This document shows, piece after piece, positions 23,766 through 35,244 of a stretch of 64,000 nucleotides of DNA. The DNA comes from Rhexocercosporidium sp. MPI-PUGE-AT-0058 (lineage: Eukaryota; Ascomycota; Leotiomycetes; Helotiales). The DNA is taken from contig JAGTJL010000001.1 of NCBI GenBank assembly GCA_020746875.1, positions 1,178,001 through 1,242,000 on the forward strand, written 5' to 3'. Below the pieces are notes generated by a model. That model saw only the letters and a program-made list of their open reading frames with translations. It searched no databases and had not been told where the DNA came from. Within the stretch, counting starts at the first letter, position 1; each line of letters opens with the position of its first letter. Position numbers and translations under genes: made by a program.

Positions 23766-24430
23766 TTATTGTGGAAACATCTCCTTGATCTCCTCGTCGC
23801 TGAGTCGGATTTCGTGGACAGGGTCTCGCTTTCGTTCGAGGGATTCGAAGTTGGATTCGACATAGGAAGGGAGGAAGATCTCTGGAGATGCTGTTAGCAG
23901 TCTGTCTAGGTTAACTTCACAATACTGGGAATAATGTACCTGGATTCCACTCGTATCCTTGAGATGATCTGACGCAAGTGATCTATGAAAGTGATTGTCA
24001 GTGCTGCCTAGGACAAATGCCAGCCCTTGAAGGGTACCGAGTGAACATACCAAGCGCGGCACCCCGTCAGGATCTCCAATATTGATGACAGTATGCTCCT
24101 GTTTCGAGAGAGAAGAGCCTATATAACGGTCAGCCATCTGCATTTTAGCATGGTGTAATCTTGTCGAATGTTGCGTTATGTCTCCCTGGATCCGGGGTAA
24201 CTCGGACCATGGTCTAACAGTGATCTTGAGAAAGCAAAGAATTACTCACTTAGCAAACTACGTCTCCGATCATGTCCATACTTTGCGGTCGAGGAAGTAG
24301 GTGTTGCAGCTTGTTGTGGTTGTTGGGGAGTTCTGGGGCTTGAGAATGAGCTGGAGCTGCTGGAGCTTGTAGCAGCCTTGCTGCTCTCCCCATAGCTAGT
24401 TCTCGTCGGAATGGTGATAGAGGAGGACAT
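23766..24430 (-). CDS. Small conserved-looking protein of unknown function
   Basis: Not recognised by function. Four exons, 24430-24250, 24118-24051, 23982-23940 and 23881-23766, keep one frame to 135 residues. The N-terminal 55 residues are Ser/Thr/Pro-rich and disordered. The C-terminal part is compact: EHTVINIGDPDGVPRL, then ITCVRSSQGYEWNPEIFLPSYVE and an acidic tail ending SDEEIKEMFPQ. The 43-nt third exon has a good branch site (CACTGAC) before its intron's CATAG acceptor. The exon structure and Trp/Pro-rich core argue for a real gene. It diverges from RPT3 across 370 bp. Confidence 0.65.
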
Positions 24431-24800
24431 GGTGAAAGATTGTTCCAAAGCGATCAGTAATGGAAAAGTGAAGCTAAGTCAAGTCTAATTTTTGAAAAAG
24501 CAGTTGCAGTTGTTGTCGTGATCGTAGTTGTCGTTGTTGTTGTTGAAGGTTGAAGATGGGTTGAGTCAGTTGGAGACCTCCAGGTAGACTGACGGCTGGC
24601 ACAAGCGAAGTCGGTCAAGTTCCGTTCCCCGATGCAGCTAACGGAAAATGGGTTAGCCCCATTTTATGCTAGCCTGGTCGTAAGTAACAGCTGCCTTCGC
24701 GCCTCACAGAACACCAGAATCACCCCAGCTACAACGAGCCTCAACAACATACGAACCAGCTCCCAATACCACCGATCTTCATCCTCAGACCGCTTTCAAG
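24431..24800. promoter_or_regulatory. Shared promoter region of the 135-residue protein and RPT3
   Basis: 370 bp divergent promoter. Contains a GTT/GTC trinucleotide-like run at about 24500-24545. No defined proteasome-control element recognised. Confidence 0.3.
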
Positions 24801-26219
24801 ATGGGAGACGTCATGATAGAAAACCCTGCGAACCAGGTTCAGCCTCACCGAAAACAAATGCCGTCCTCGATACCAAACATCGATTCTCTGGAGGGTCTAG
24901 GAACCGATGGCACCGATGAGTACTCAACGATGAAGAAGCTACAACGGCATCTGGAGTGAGTTGGATTATTATAATGTGTTGGGAGTTACGGCTGATACGG
25001 GTATAGATACATTCATCTCCAAGAGGAGTACATCAAGGATGAACAACGGTATGACGAATTGGTCAACAGTCATCAAAATATGGCTAATATATCGCAGGAG
25101 CTTGAAGAGAGAGTTGGTGCGCGCACAAGAAGAGATCAAGCGGATCCAAAGCGTACCTCTCGTTATCGGTCAGTTTATGGAGGCCATCGATCAGAATACT
25201 GGCATCGTTCAGTCATCTACCGGATCCAACTATGTCGTCCGCATCCTTTCCACCCTCGATCGCGAGAAGCTCAAGCCTTCATCCTCCGTTGCTCTTCACC
25301 GCCACTCCAATTCCCTTGTCGATATCCTCCCTCCCGAAGCCGATTCCTCGATTGCCATGTTGGGCGCAGATGAAAAGCCGGATGTTACATATGCAGATGT
25401 TGGTGGACTGGACATGCAAAAGCAAGAGATTAGAGAGGCAGTTGAGCTTCCGCTCACTCACTTCGATCTGTCAGTAATCTGTGTTCTGTTATTTTGATAG
25501 CGGATTGGCTAACAGTTGGCAGATACAAGCAAATCGGTATAGATCCCCCGCGAGGTGTTCTCCTCTACGGCCCACCAGGAACTGGAAAGACCATGTTGGT
25601 AAAGGCTGTTGCAAACTCGACAACCGCAAACTTCATCCGCGTCGTTGGGTCAGAATTCGTGCAGAAGTACCTGGGAGAAGGACCTCGTATGGTTCGTGAT
25701 GTGTTCAGAATGGCTAGAGAGAACTCGCCAGCGATCATCTTCATCGACGAAATTGACGCGATTGCCACCAAGCGATTCGACGCACAGACCGGTGCCGACA
25801 GAGAAGTTCAGAGAATTTTGTTGGAGCTGCTGAATCAAATGGATGGTTTCGACCAAACCTCGAACGTCAAGGTCATCATGGCCACCAACCGAGCTGATAC
25901 CCTGGACCCTGCTCTTCTTCGTCCTGGACGTCTGGACAGAAAGATCGAGTTCCCCAACCTCCGAGACCGACGTGAGAGACGTCTAATCTTCACCACAATT
26001 GCATCCAGAATGTCATTGGCCCCCGAGGTTGATCTCGACAGTCTGATTGTCCGAAACGACCCCTTGAGTGGTGCTATCATTGCGGCAATCATGCAGGAGG
26101 CTGGGTTGAGAGCAGTCCGAAAGAACAGATACAACATCATCCAGGTCGACTTGGAGGATGCATATTCCAGTCAGGTCAAGTCCGCCAACGACAAGAACGT
26201 CTTCGATTTCTACAAGTAG
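24801..26219 (+). CDS. RPT3: 26S proteasome regulatory ATPase Rpt3 (6B)
   Basis: One of six AAA ATPases in the 19S base that unfold substrates into the 20S core. Exons 24801-24955, 25007-25048, 25098-25469 and 25523-26219 give 421 residues. N-terminal coiled coil ([18 protein letters not shown], spanning two junctions), OB domain ([20 protein letters not shown]), then [11 protein letters not shown] near residues 206-213, [39 protein letters not shown] with arginine fingers. The C-terminus VFDFYK is the HbYX-related tail (Phe-Tyr-Lys) typical of Rpt3. A 42-nt second exon is confirmed by phase on both sides. Confidence 0.97.
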
Positions 26220-27418
26220 TGGAGAAACGTTGGGGAGCTGGGTAGAGAGAGGTTGTGCTACTATTTGGGGCGTCCAGGACGGAATGGATACTGGTGGAAT
26301 GAGCGTTCTTAGTAGGAAGCAAAGTGCGAGAACTCCTTTGGATCGCTAACGTCCGACAATACATTCGGACAACGATCAACTAAGGATTCGGGAGACTCTT
26401 TCACGTGTACCAATAATACCAAGATTCTAGTGTAAACATAGAACTGCTTCTTTTGCAATCACTCGTCTGTCTCTCCTCCTTGAATAGGAGCTTAAGTGAG
26501 CGACCCCTTTTCCAAGGAGGAAGACATTCTATTAGCGATGGATTTAACGATACTGTACCCCCAAATTTACTTCACTATGTTGTCAAATCCCAAGCCTTGA
26601 CCGAAGACAGGTTCAATTCGGAGCAAAAGCAGGGAAGATGTGACAACCAACCAAGCCTTTGTAAAGAATGACCTCCTCTTCCTGAGATCGATTTAAAGCC
26701 ACACTTATTTGGTGTATTTCATGTTCGATGCTCGAAAGAGCAAGGCTCTAATACACTCTAGGAGTTGCTAATTGGACTAGTCCTTCGTCCTCTCTTTCCT
26801 CGAACTCACTCGTGCACTGAATGCCTGGATGCCAATTCAACTCGAAGCGAGCGCATTCGAGTTCGCGAATTGTGTCTGTACCAAGTAAACATCCCTCTCG
26901 ACTCACAACACAGCCTCACCAACAACATCACTAGCATTATCAGGATCACCGGCATCACAAGTCCGTTTCTTTTTCACAGCGAAGGAAATTAAGCACACGT
27001 CCTCGGATAATTATCATCTATTGCACACAATAACGTTCAAATCTAATCAACCCCCAGCCCACCCTATGCAGCCCGCTATGGTATCGTACTAAAACACGAA
27101 TTGAGAGAGAAAACAAGGTATGGTATCCCTCCAAACATAAAGCACAGTAGAACAACAAAACCGCTAGACGCTATCATAAGCAAACAAACAATCAATCAAT
27201 CAAAATGATCTTTCCTTTCCTCCCCTTTCCTCCAGCAAGTCATGTATGGTTGCACCCCACCCCCACACCACGCCAACGCCAAAGATTCATTATGCATTAC
27301 CCATTAAGCCCATCCGTTCGTTCGTCCGTTCGTTTGCTCGTCTTAATCTCTCCCTCTCATCGTATATCAAAACAGTACTTTCTCACACATTTCATCATTC
27401 ATATGCACCTCCCGCCGC
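26220..27418. other. Convergent 3' interval, 1.2 kb
   Basis: Between the stops of RPT3 and the folliculin-like gene. AT-rich, with short CAAT/CAAA repeats near 27180. No gene or RNA supported. Confidence 0.4.
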
Positions 27419-28906
27419 TCAAAGACCAAGAGTGAGGTTCATCTCCACCAACAGCTTCACGAACAGCTTATGCAGCTCAAAGAAGAAATCCGGCATGCCA
27501 ACCAACTCCGCCAATCCCCTAGCCCTCAAACTCATGCCCGCGAACTTGCCATCCGGCCCTCTATTGCGACCGCTGAGGAAGGCAGAGGTAGGCGTGTTGT
27601 TATTGCTATTCCCACTTCTCTCGTCACTATTGCTGAAGCGAGGACTGTTGACTGATTCAGCGCGCTCGAGTTCCGCTTCGGCGAGCCCTTGGATCCAAGC
27701 GGCTGTTTTGCGGAAGGCGTCGGAGAGGAAGGAGAAGCTTTGCATGGCGGCGCGCTCGCGGTGAGTGCTCAGTGCCATGAGAGCGTAGACGCGGCGACGG
27801 CCTCGCGCGTTGGGGTCCGGGATGCGGAAGATGTACGCGGTGGTGTAGCCTGCTTGGGGGTCGCCAAAGAAGATCGGTCCGCCGGAGGTAGATGTCGCGG
27901 ACGTTGGGCCGGAGGAGAAAGGGTTGTTGATGAAGGGGGAGGTCGGTGAAGAGGTGCTTTGGGTGGAGGATGGTGGGAGGGTCTCGCAGGATAAGGTCCG
28001 TAAACAGGATTGCCGGATTATGGAGAAGGAGGCTGGCGCGAGAGGTTCGTGGGTTGACGTATAGTCCAAGTAGTGGTCATGCGAGTTTGTAGAGGAGGAA
28101 GAGGAGTTGCTGGAGGATGTGCCGACTCGGACGAGTGTTCTTGAACGATTCCTCCGATGCGAGGGCTTGCTTGAGATCGCATTCTCTGAATCTGAGGAAG
28201 TGGAAGAGTTCGAGGAGTCGGTCTTAGGTGGAGAGAGGGTATTGATCCGTTCGTATGGTTTGCGCGTTCGAAGAATTGGACCATGGTTGTCTATCTTGCC
28301 AGTCGCAGGACCCTCCTTCGTCTGCTTTGGCAGAGTGAGTGAGCAGTTTTCGCATGGTATGGCTCTCTTCTTGTCATTCTCATCATAGGTCTTGCGGAAG
28401 CTCGAGTCGCGTCTGGAACTACCACCATGTGCGCTTTGTAATGCGGCAACTCTTGGGGACTCGGGTGGCGTCTCGATCGCAGAAGAGTTCTGGAGAGTTG
28501 TGGCTACAAAGTCACCACTCAAACTCCGAACATCTGAAGATGTCGAATTGGTCCTAATAGAAGGCCGAGTGATAGCTGCCAGGCCGTCCGCGGGGTTCAA
28601 AGATCGAGAGCTGCTTGGTCGTCGCGTGCTCATTCTCTCCTCATCTTTGAAACAGGACGAACATCCAACAGGAATTGGCTCTGTAATCATGACAGCAGTG
28701 GGACCATGCGTGTCGCAATAGTGAGCGAGACAGAGCTATAATGCAGACATAGTCAGTCATACGTTCTTGTAATAGCTTTCGACATTGCGCTTGTTCGAGA
28801 GGGCGCAAAATCTGGTCGACAGTGGGGCAGCGAACATGCGACCAAAGATAAGGGACGGAGGCGAGGGGTAGATAGATAGATCTATGTATCTTACAATGGT
28901 CGCCAT
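27419..28906 (-). CDS. LST7: Folliculin/Lst7-family protein
   Basis: Lst7 with Lst4 forms a GTPase-activating complex acting on Rag/Gtr GTPases at the vacuole in TORC1 amino-acid signalling. Exon 1 is 12 nt (28906-28895, MATI), then a 159-nt intron and exon 2 (28735-27419): 442 residues. The junction restores LCLAHYCDTHGPTAVMITEP, the opening of the folliculin longin (uDENN) domain. CENCSLTLPK and the block TAYIFRIPDPNARGRRRVYA followed by ALMALSTH are further family marks. Ser/Asn-rich low-complexity sequence fills the middle. The C-terminal DENN module of animal folliculin is absent, as in yeast Lst7. Long leader with a 159-nt intron directly after the start codon. Confidence 0.82.
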
Positions 28907-31029
28907 GATTGGATCAGAAGGTTCCCAGGAATCTGGTTCGGTGCAAGATGCGGTGCGGTGGGAGGGGGGTGGGTGTCTCAAAGCTCCTCGCACCCTTTTC
29001 GTGGGGGATGGAGCTGAGGAGTGGAGGTGGTGTAGTCGATCGAAGTAGTCGGGGAGAGAACTCGAAATAATATGGTGCAGTGCCGTGCAGTGCAATGCAA
29101 TGCGTCCCGTCCAGTCGGTTGCAGGTCTTGAGGTTTCGCGTCGGTCGGTAAGTCGGGATAAAGTTCGGCAACGGACAGGAGAGAGAGGGGGAGGGAGAGG
29201 GCTAGAGTTGGGTCTCGTCTCGACTCATAGTATCAGGAAGGGAGGGGAGAGAGAGAGAAAGAAATAAAGAAGAACTACAGATACACAACTTGACAGCAAC
29301 CGAGGGGAAAGGAGGGTGATATACAAGACATGACACGACACGACACGAAAAAAGCAAGACAAAGATAGAAGTGCCGGAAGAGAGAGAGAGAGAGGGACAT
29401 GGGATATAAGTAGTAAGTAAGTAAGTAAAGGAAAGACAACACTTGTTCCCGGCCACACCGCTTCTAGTCCAAACCTCCCTCAGCACAAGCAAGCAAGCAC
29501 AGCTCACGGCGGCGACCTTCCTCATCTTCCTCATCTTCCTCACCTCCCTCCATCCCTCCCTCCCCTCCCTCATTTCATCTCAGCTCCCCCCCCTCCCCCT
29601 TTATTTTATTAGCATGATCTTTCACGTGTGAAGCGAGTCGTGCGAACTACATACAGTAATCACTACACTACAAGTGAACTCTCGTTCCGTGGAAGGCATC
29701 GCATCCTAGATCCCGGACGCCAAAGCTGCATCGTCGGCGTCTTCTTCTATATTAGCCAAATGCAGTGTTGCCCAGGACCAGGACGGCCCCATGCAGACAT
29801 GTGCCATTACCAAGCCACATCACACTGCTGATCAACCGTCGGAACGGTCCGGATTGTGACTCTGTCTTTCTCCCATGCGATGGAAGTGTTGGAAGCTTTG
29901 GAAGAAGCACGAAATGCGCAAGGGGGTGGTCAGCACTCCATTCATGTGTCCGAGACCCCCCTACCTACCCTCAGACCAACATTATATCCTCAAATTTCTA
30001 TTTCAAAACTCTCAAACAGAGGCCACCTACTGTAACCATCCCTTGGTCCGACTCGATCGACCAACATCAGACGGAAGTAAGTCTCGTTCCGCCTTCTTTA
30101 TCGCCGTGCATACGACATGACGCCTCTTCTGCACATCCACCACAGCACACGCGTGAAGGTGAACCCAACTCCCAACCACCAACCATGCAGCCATGCTATT
30201 TCCCTCGCTCAGCCCGTCCACCAATCGCGGAATGGAGAAATGTGATTCCGATCCCTGACCCACACCTCGAGTACTGTATCACGGCAGAAGCAAAGTCATT
30301 TCAAAGATACATACCCTAGCAGAAAAGCTCGGAATATGTCACATCTCCCGTTCCTTTCTCGTCGCTCTCGAAGTCGAGTAGTTTTTCCTTTCCTCGGAGC
30401 AAGGCAAGCGAAGTATTAGCCGAACCTCGAAAAGGGGCTCGGAAGCATCCGGCTCTTTTGTACCGTACTGCCCATAAGGAAGATCGGACCCGTGGACCGC
30501 CCGAGGCTATGAAACTCTCCATACTTTCCAAACTCTGGATTCGGGAAATCGTGGTTGCGGGGTAAGAAAAAAAGTCTGGGGGTTCGGATGGGTTGGGTTG
30601 GGTGGATGTCGGAATTGGGATACGACGGTACTTTCATTTCGTGTCACCCCGGGTAGATTGTTCTAGCTTTGTTTTGATACATCTGCTTTCCGGACTGCAT
30701 TTACAGTCCTGATACGGTTCCGGGCAATGACTAACTCGTATTTCATTAAGGTACGGGCATTTACTTTCAAGTCAATTTCAATGTGACACGAGGCTAGTGC
30801 TACAGCCGCAGCTGCGCGATATTGGAAGCTCCGGAGCGGTGCATGAACTGCCATAAGACCACTCTCAAATTCGCTTATATATCGACGGACAGTATTTTAT
30901 TATTATTTGTATTTAGAGGACTCTCAGATCATGTCACCTTCCCTTTCTGTCTAAAGTCAGTTGTGCGATTATGAACATGGAGCATTCTCCGATTCTCGGA
31001 TCATCCGACTATCATTCTTGCCTCCGAGA

Positions 31030-31500
31030 AAGATATGGTTGAAAGACGTACAGTACTAGCCAACTGCTGTTAATCAAAAGGCTTTTTTACACCAAAATTC
31101 ATACTATTAGGTCTTTTATAACAACATAACCTCTTTACGTATTTGTTATTCCTTTTGTAATATGATTTTTTTTATAAAAAAAATAACCTATGTTCTATTA
31201 CTAGACCATAAAGCTTAATTACTTTAATCAAGCGAGATAATAAGCATGAAAGTATCACGTGCACTTTTTGTGCTAGATTTAGCGGGGAAAGGCGTGTTTT
31301 CTCATGACACGTGATCATATTTACTCTTAACTCAGCGAAACCTCTTTTGATTTTAAATCGGAGTACTACGGATTAAGTGCAATGTTATAATAAATAATTA
31401 ATCTCAAGGAATTAGTTATGAGTAGTCGTGAATATAATAAAACAGTAAAGTGTAAAGTGTGACTTTTGGTGGGGAATCACGTTTCGGTTAACAGCAGTTG
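31030..31500. other. AT-rich island
   Basis: About 470 bp much richer in A/T than the flanking DNA, with runs such as TTTTTTTTATAAAAAAAA near 31170 and TATAATAAATAATTAAT near 31387. No terminal repeats or coding remnant seen. Could be a decayed, RIP-mutated repeat or a promoter-like spacer. Two CACGTG hexamers at 31256-31261 and 31308-31313. Confidence 0.4.
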
Positions 31501-31569
31501 GCGGTGACTGTAGGTGGGGACAACATCTCCTCGAATATTTTCTTCGCGTGTCTCATTCTTGCAATCTGT

Positions 31570-31647
31570 AGAAAGAAAGAAAGGAAGAAAGAAAGAAAGG
31601 AAGAAAGAAAGGAAGAAAGAAAGAAAGGAAGAAAGAAAGAAGAAAAA
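31570..31647 (+). repeat. GAAA/GGAA purine microsatellite
   Basis: About 78 bp almost purely of GAAA and GGAA units (no pyrimidine on the plus strand). Downstream side of DHH1. Confidence 0.85.
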
Positions 31648-32602
31648 ATATCGTCATCGAACATCGTGAGAGTCGCAAGTTACATATTATTGAAAGGGCT
31701 GGGTGGGACATTTTGGATAGGGTCTTATATAGTTCGTTGTCATCTTGTCCACTTTTTGAAGGCTAGGAGTTCTCACCAAGCCAATTTACACTAATAATTT
31801 CAGGAAACAGATTTCATGGCCACAAGGAGACGCATAATTAGAGAGAAGGTGTTTATTTGTTAAGAGAAGCAATAGCTAACGGACAGATCCCGGTACGAAC
31901 TATGGCCTCCTTCAACGCTCTCCCCAAGAAAAAGGTTTTTTTGTTTTTGTTTTTTTCATTCCCCTCAACCCAGATTGTCAGGCTCGCCGGTTCCGAGAGT
32001 ACGGCAAAGTGACCAATCATTGACTCGCGAAATCAACGCCCATCAACACCTCTTATCTCCCCATCCACCACACATTCCCAGATCATCCAGGTATCCCAGC
32101 GCCACAATGCTCAAGAATTTCAATGCATCCATGCAAACATGTTTTCCACCACCTGGTTGGCTCACTAAGTATGAGCATATATCAAAAGCAAATCGAGCTC
32201 TGTCCAGACGCCAGCCGTTTCATGCCCTTCTTGCAAGAAAAGCCCAGACTCCAGAGATAGCCCGTGTGGAGAATCTCGCCCAAACGCCAGTACACCGCCC
32301 ATCCAGTCATAACAGTTCGAGGTCGCTGAACTTTTAGATCCGGCTACCTCAGCTGACGAGAGTGGCATCCAGTAAAAAAAAATATGGAAAGGAAAGTCGT
32401 ATGGTACAAACAGGAAGATGACCGTGAATGGGCAAGCCCAGCCCAGAATCAGGTGGGATATATCATACTCCCAGTCAAACGATCTGTGGAAGGGAAGGCC
32501 CGTTATTGTCGCTCTTCGAGTCTATCGGAAAGATGGTGACGGGAAAGTAATATTTACAAAGTCAACACCGCCGCCTCATTATCGTTTCTTGGTTGCGAAG
32601 GA

Positions 32603-34329
32603 CTATTGATCCGGCGTGGACTGACCACGGCCGCCTCTTTGTCCCTCATAGCCATTTTGTCGCTGGCCCTGATTGCCGCCACCTCGTCGATTACCTTGGT
32701 CAAATCTGCCACCTCCCCGAGAGAAGCTTTGACCTTGGCCTTGGCCTTGACGTTGGGTTTGTGGTTGTCTCTGATCCTGGCTGGGGTTTGTCCTATTGCC
32801 TTGACGGCCGCCGCCGCCGCCATTGTAGTTGTTCGACCCCCCACTTCGTTGTTGCTGTTGTGATTGATCACGATTTGAGTCACGAGCAGATGGCTGACGG
32901 GTGCTCTGAGTAGTCTGGAAGTTGGAAACCGGTCGAGGGATGCTTTCTGGGGAGTCGTAAACGTAGAGGTTCTTGTCGATGTTTGCTGGGATCGGCATGA
33001 TCTCGGTGCCTAGATCACGCTCGATGTTGTAGAGGTTAAAGCGGTCGTCCCAGTTGATGAGGTTGATTGCCAGACCGAGATGTCCGAAACGACCAGATCG
33101 ACCGATACGATGAAGGTATGTCTCGGCGTTCTTTGGAAAGTCAAAGTTAATTACCACATTGACGGCCTGAATATCGATACCACGGGTGAGAAGATCGGAA
33201 CAGACAAGATTGCGGCAGACACCGTTGCGGAAGTCGTGGAAAACGCGGTTACGGTTGGTTTGGAGCATGCGAGCATGGCTGTAGAAGCAGGAGTAGCCAA
33301 GTTCAGTGATCTTCTTGGCAAGAAGTTCAACACGGTTGGTGGAGTTGCAAAATATGATCGATTGATTGATTTGCAGTTTGGAAAAGAGGGTATTCAGGCA
33401 GTGAACCTTCTGGCTCTCCTCAACGAAGGCATAGTACTGGGTGATACCGCGGAGAGTGAGTTCATCCATAAGGTTTATTTCGAAAGGTGTGTCCATATTC
33501 TTGTCGGAGAAAGCCTTGACGGTGATGGGAAAAGTCGCACTAAACAGCATGACTTGGCGATCCTTGGGGTGAAATTGGAGGAGTTGTTCGATGACTGGCG
33601 TAAATTCAGGGGAAAGGAGTTTATCGGCTTCGTCCATGATGAATGTAGGACATTCGCTGAGATCGGCAACACCTTTTCCTGCGAGGTCGAGAATTCGTCC
33701 TGGAGTACCAACAATGACATGAACCGGGTCTTGTAAACGCACAATATCATCCCGCAGGAGTGTACCACCAGTCGTTACCATAACATTGATGCCGAGATGC
33801 TTGCCAAGAGTCTTGCAGACTTGAGATGTCTGCATTGCCAGTTCTCGAGTGGGGACTAGGATGAGGGCCTGGACTTTGTTGTTCTTCGGATTGACTTTTT
33901 GTAGGGCGGGAATCACGAATGCTGCTGTCTTTCCTGTACCGTTCTTTGCTCTTGCAAGTATATCTCGTCCAGTGAGCGCGACTGGAATCGCCTCTTCTTG
34001 GATGGGTGACGGCTTTTCGAATCCAGCTTCAAAGATGCCCATCAGCAACGATCGGTTCAGGTTGAAATCCTCGAATTCGAGGCCTTTCGTGGCCGTGACA
34101 TCCTGTACACATAATTAGTATTCGCCGACAGCCTTGAAGCCTTGCACAGTACCTCCGTCTGTTCTCTGGTGTCTTTAGTAGGTACGTTGAGCCCCTTCTT
34201 CCAATCATCTGAAGCTGGAGTAGCATCGCTGCTTCAACATTAGCACAGCTATTCCCAAGCATCGCAATATGCCAGCATTGTTCACCTCAGCTTTGTAGCA
34301 TCTAGCTTTCTTGCTAAATCGTCGGCCAT
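32603..34329 (-). CDS. DHH1: DEAD-box RNA helicase Dhh1 (DDX6 family)
   Basis: Translation repressor and decapping activator of P-bodies. Exons 34329-34286, 34228-34153 and 34102-32603 give 539 residues. [34 protein letters not shown] holds the Q motif ([10 protein letters not shown]); then [13 protein letters not shown] (motif I), [27 protein letters not shown] (DEAD), LFSATFP (SAT), [11 protein letters not shown] and [10 protein letters not shown]. After the helicase core comes a C-terminal tail rich in Gln, Gly, Asn and Arg, with many RGG-like units ([17 protein letters not shown]), likely to promote condensate formation. A long leader of up to 0.9 kb precedes it. Confidence 0.97.
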
Positions 34330-35244
34330 TGTGTTGTCGAGGTTCTTTTTGGTGGTTAATGCGGGCTGCTATTGCACGAAGGAGGTTGGTGCAGGAAGAT
34401 ATGGCGTGGATCGGAGGGTCTTTGTGAGGCTGGCTCGTTATCAGTTGTAGGTGAATCTCGTAGCTAGCATGAATTTGGTTGTAATGCGCTGCGCAATCGA
34501 GCAGGAGGAGGTGGATCGAGAGAAGGCAGGCGGAGCCTCAGATCAAGGCGAGGGGCAGGCTTTCGGAAGCCTTGGTTCTTCTGGATTTGGTGCTGTGGCT
34601 TGGGCGCAGTGGTTTTCGAAGGACTTGTAGTCAGTTAGATCTGCGCGCAATTATCGAATTGGTGGTCAAAGGCCTTGTTCGTGAAGTATGGCTTGTAAAC
34701 TGTGTGCTGGGGGTTTTGTGGGACGGAGGTGAAGCTGAGCTGCGGACGACGAGGTTGACAGAAGTTTGTAGGGCAAGAAGCGAGCCAAGGCTATGGCACG
34801 TGCTTGCAGGGGGATGGAGTTCAGCTCAATTGGCTTTTCGATTTGCGTTTTATGTTTGCATGTAGCAATCAAGCAATCTAATGTTCTAACAATCCACTGT
34901 TTCCGAGGTTTGTTTGAAGTAGAGGCTTTTGGTAGAGCTTCCTATCACCTCTCAAGACCATTCCACTCAAGAGTTCAAGATATGTTTGCAAGCAAAAGCT
35001 GTCCGCCAACACTGACCAAGTCTTGGTAAACAAATACTCATTGAGCAAATCATCTCCATTTTCCTGTAGATCAATAAACGTACGCACAATGTCACACGCA
35101 AAGTCCTGACGAAGGGGAATTCATTGTGAGCATTATACCATTTTAGCCATGTCCGATACAAGACAGACTAATTACCAGCTGGCTAGCCATCCCAACATAA
35201 ATCATCAAGTCCAGAACGCCTTAAAACCCCAGATGATTACTCAA
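34330..35244. other. Interval between DHH1 start and PRI1 stop
   Basis: 915 bp, probable DHH1 promoter and long leader plus the PRI1 3' end. Short frames only; nothing recognisable. Confidence 0.4.

Larger units (their letters stand above)
28907..32602. other. Gene-poor interval, 3.7 kb
   Basis: Longest gap in the window. 28907-29640 is purine/pyrimidine-biased leader of LST7 with AG and TAAG repeats. A 184-codon reading frame at 29765-30319 has no recognisable motif. 31030-31500 is a marked AT-rich island with two CACGTG boxes. 31570-31647 is a GAAA/GGAA tract. 31975-32337 holds a 120-codon frame of doubtful reality. No tRNA, rRNA or transposon feature recognised. Confidence 0.4.

Noticed and set aside
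30149..30154. Further ACGCGT sites (also within LIG1, MIS14 and GPI1 coding sequence)
   Set aside because: Single sites in coding or unlinked DNA are expected by chance; only the promoter pair at PRI1 was kept.
29765..30319. 184-codon plus-strand reading frame in the gene-poor gap
   Set aside because: Pro/Ser/His/Cys-rich with no motif, no partner exons and no codon bias seen; a chance frame is more likely.
31975..32337. 120-codon plus-strand frame downstream of DHH1
   Set aside because: Low-complexity His/Pro/Ser sequence with no motif, probably 3' UTR antisense.
33080..33736. 218-codon plus-strand frame opposite DHH1
   Set aside because: Antisense shadow of the helicase core.
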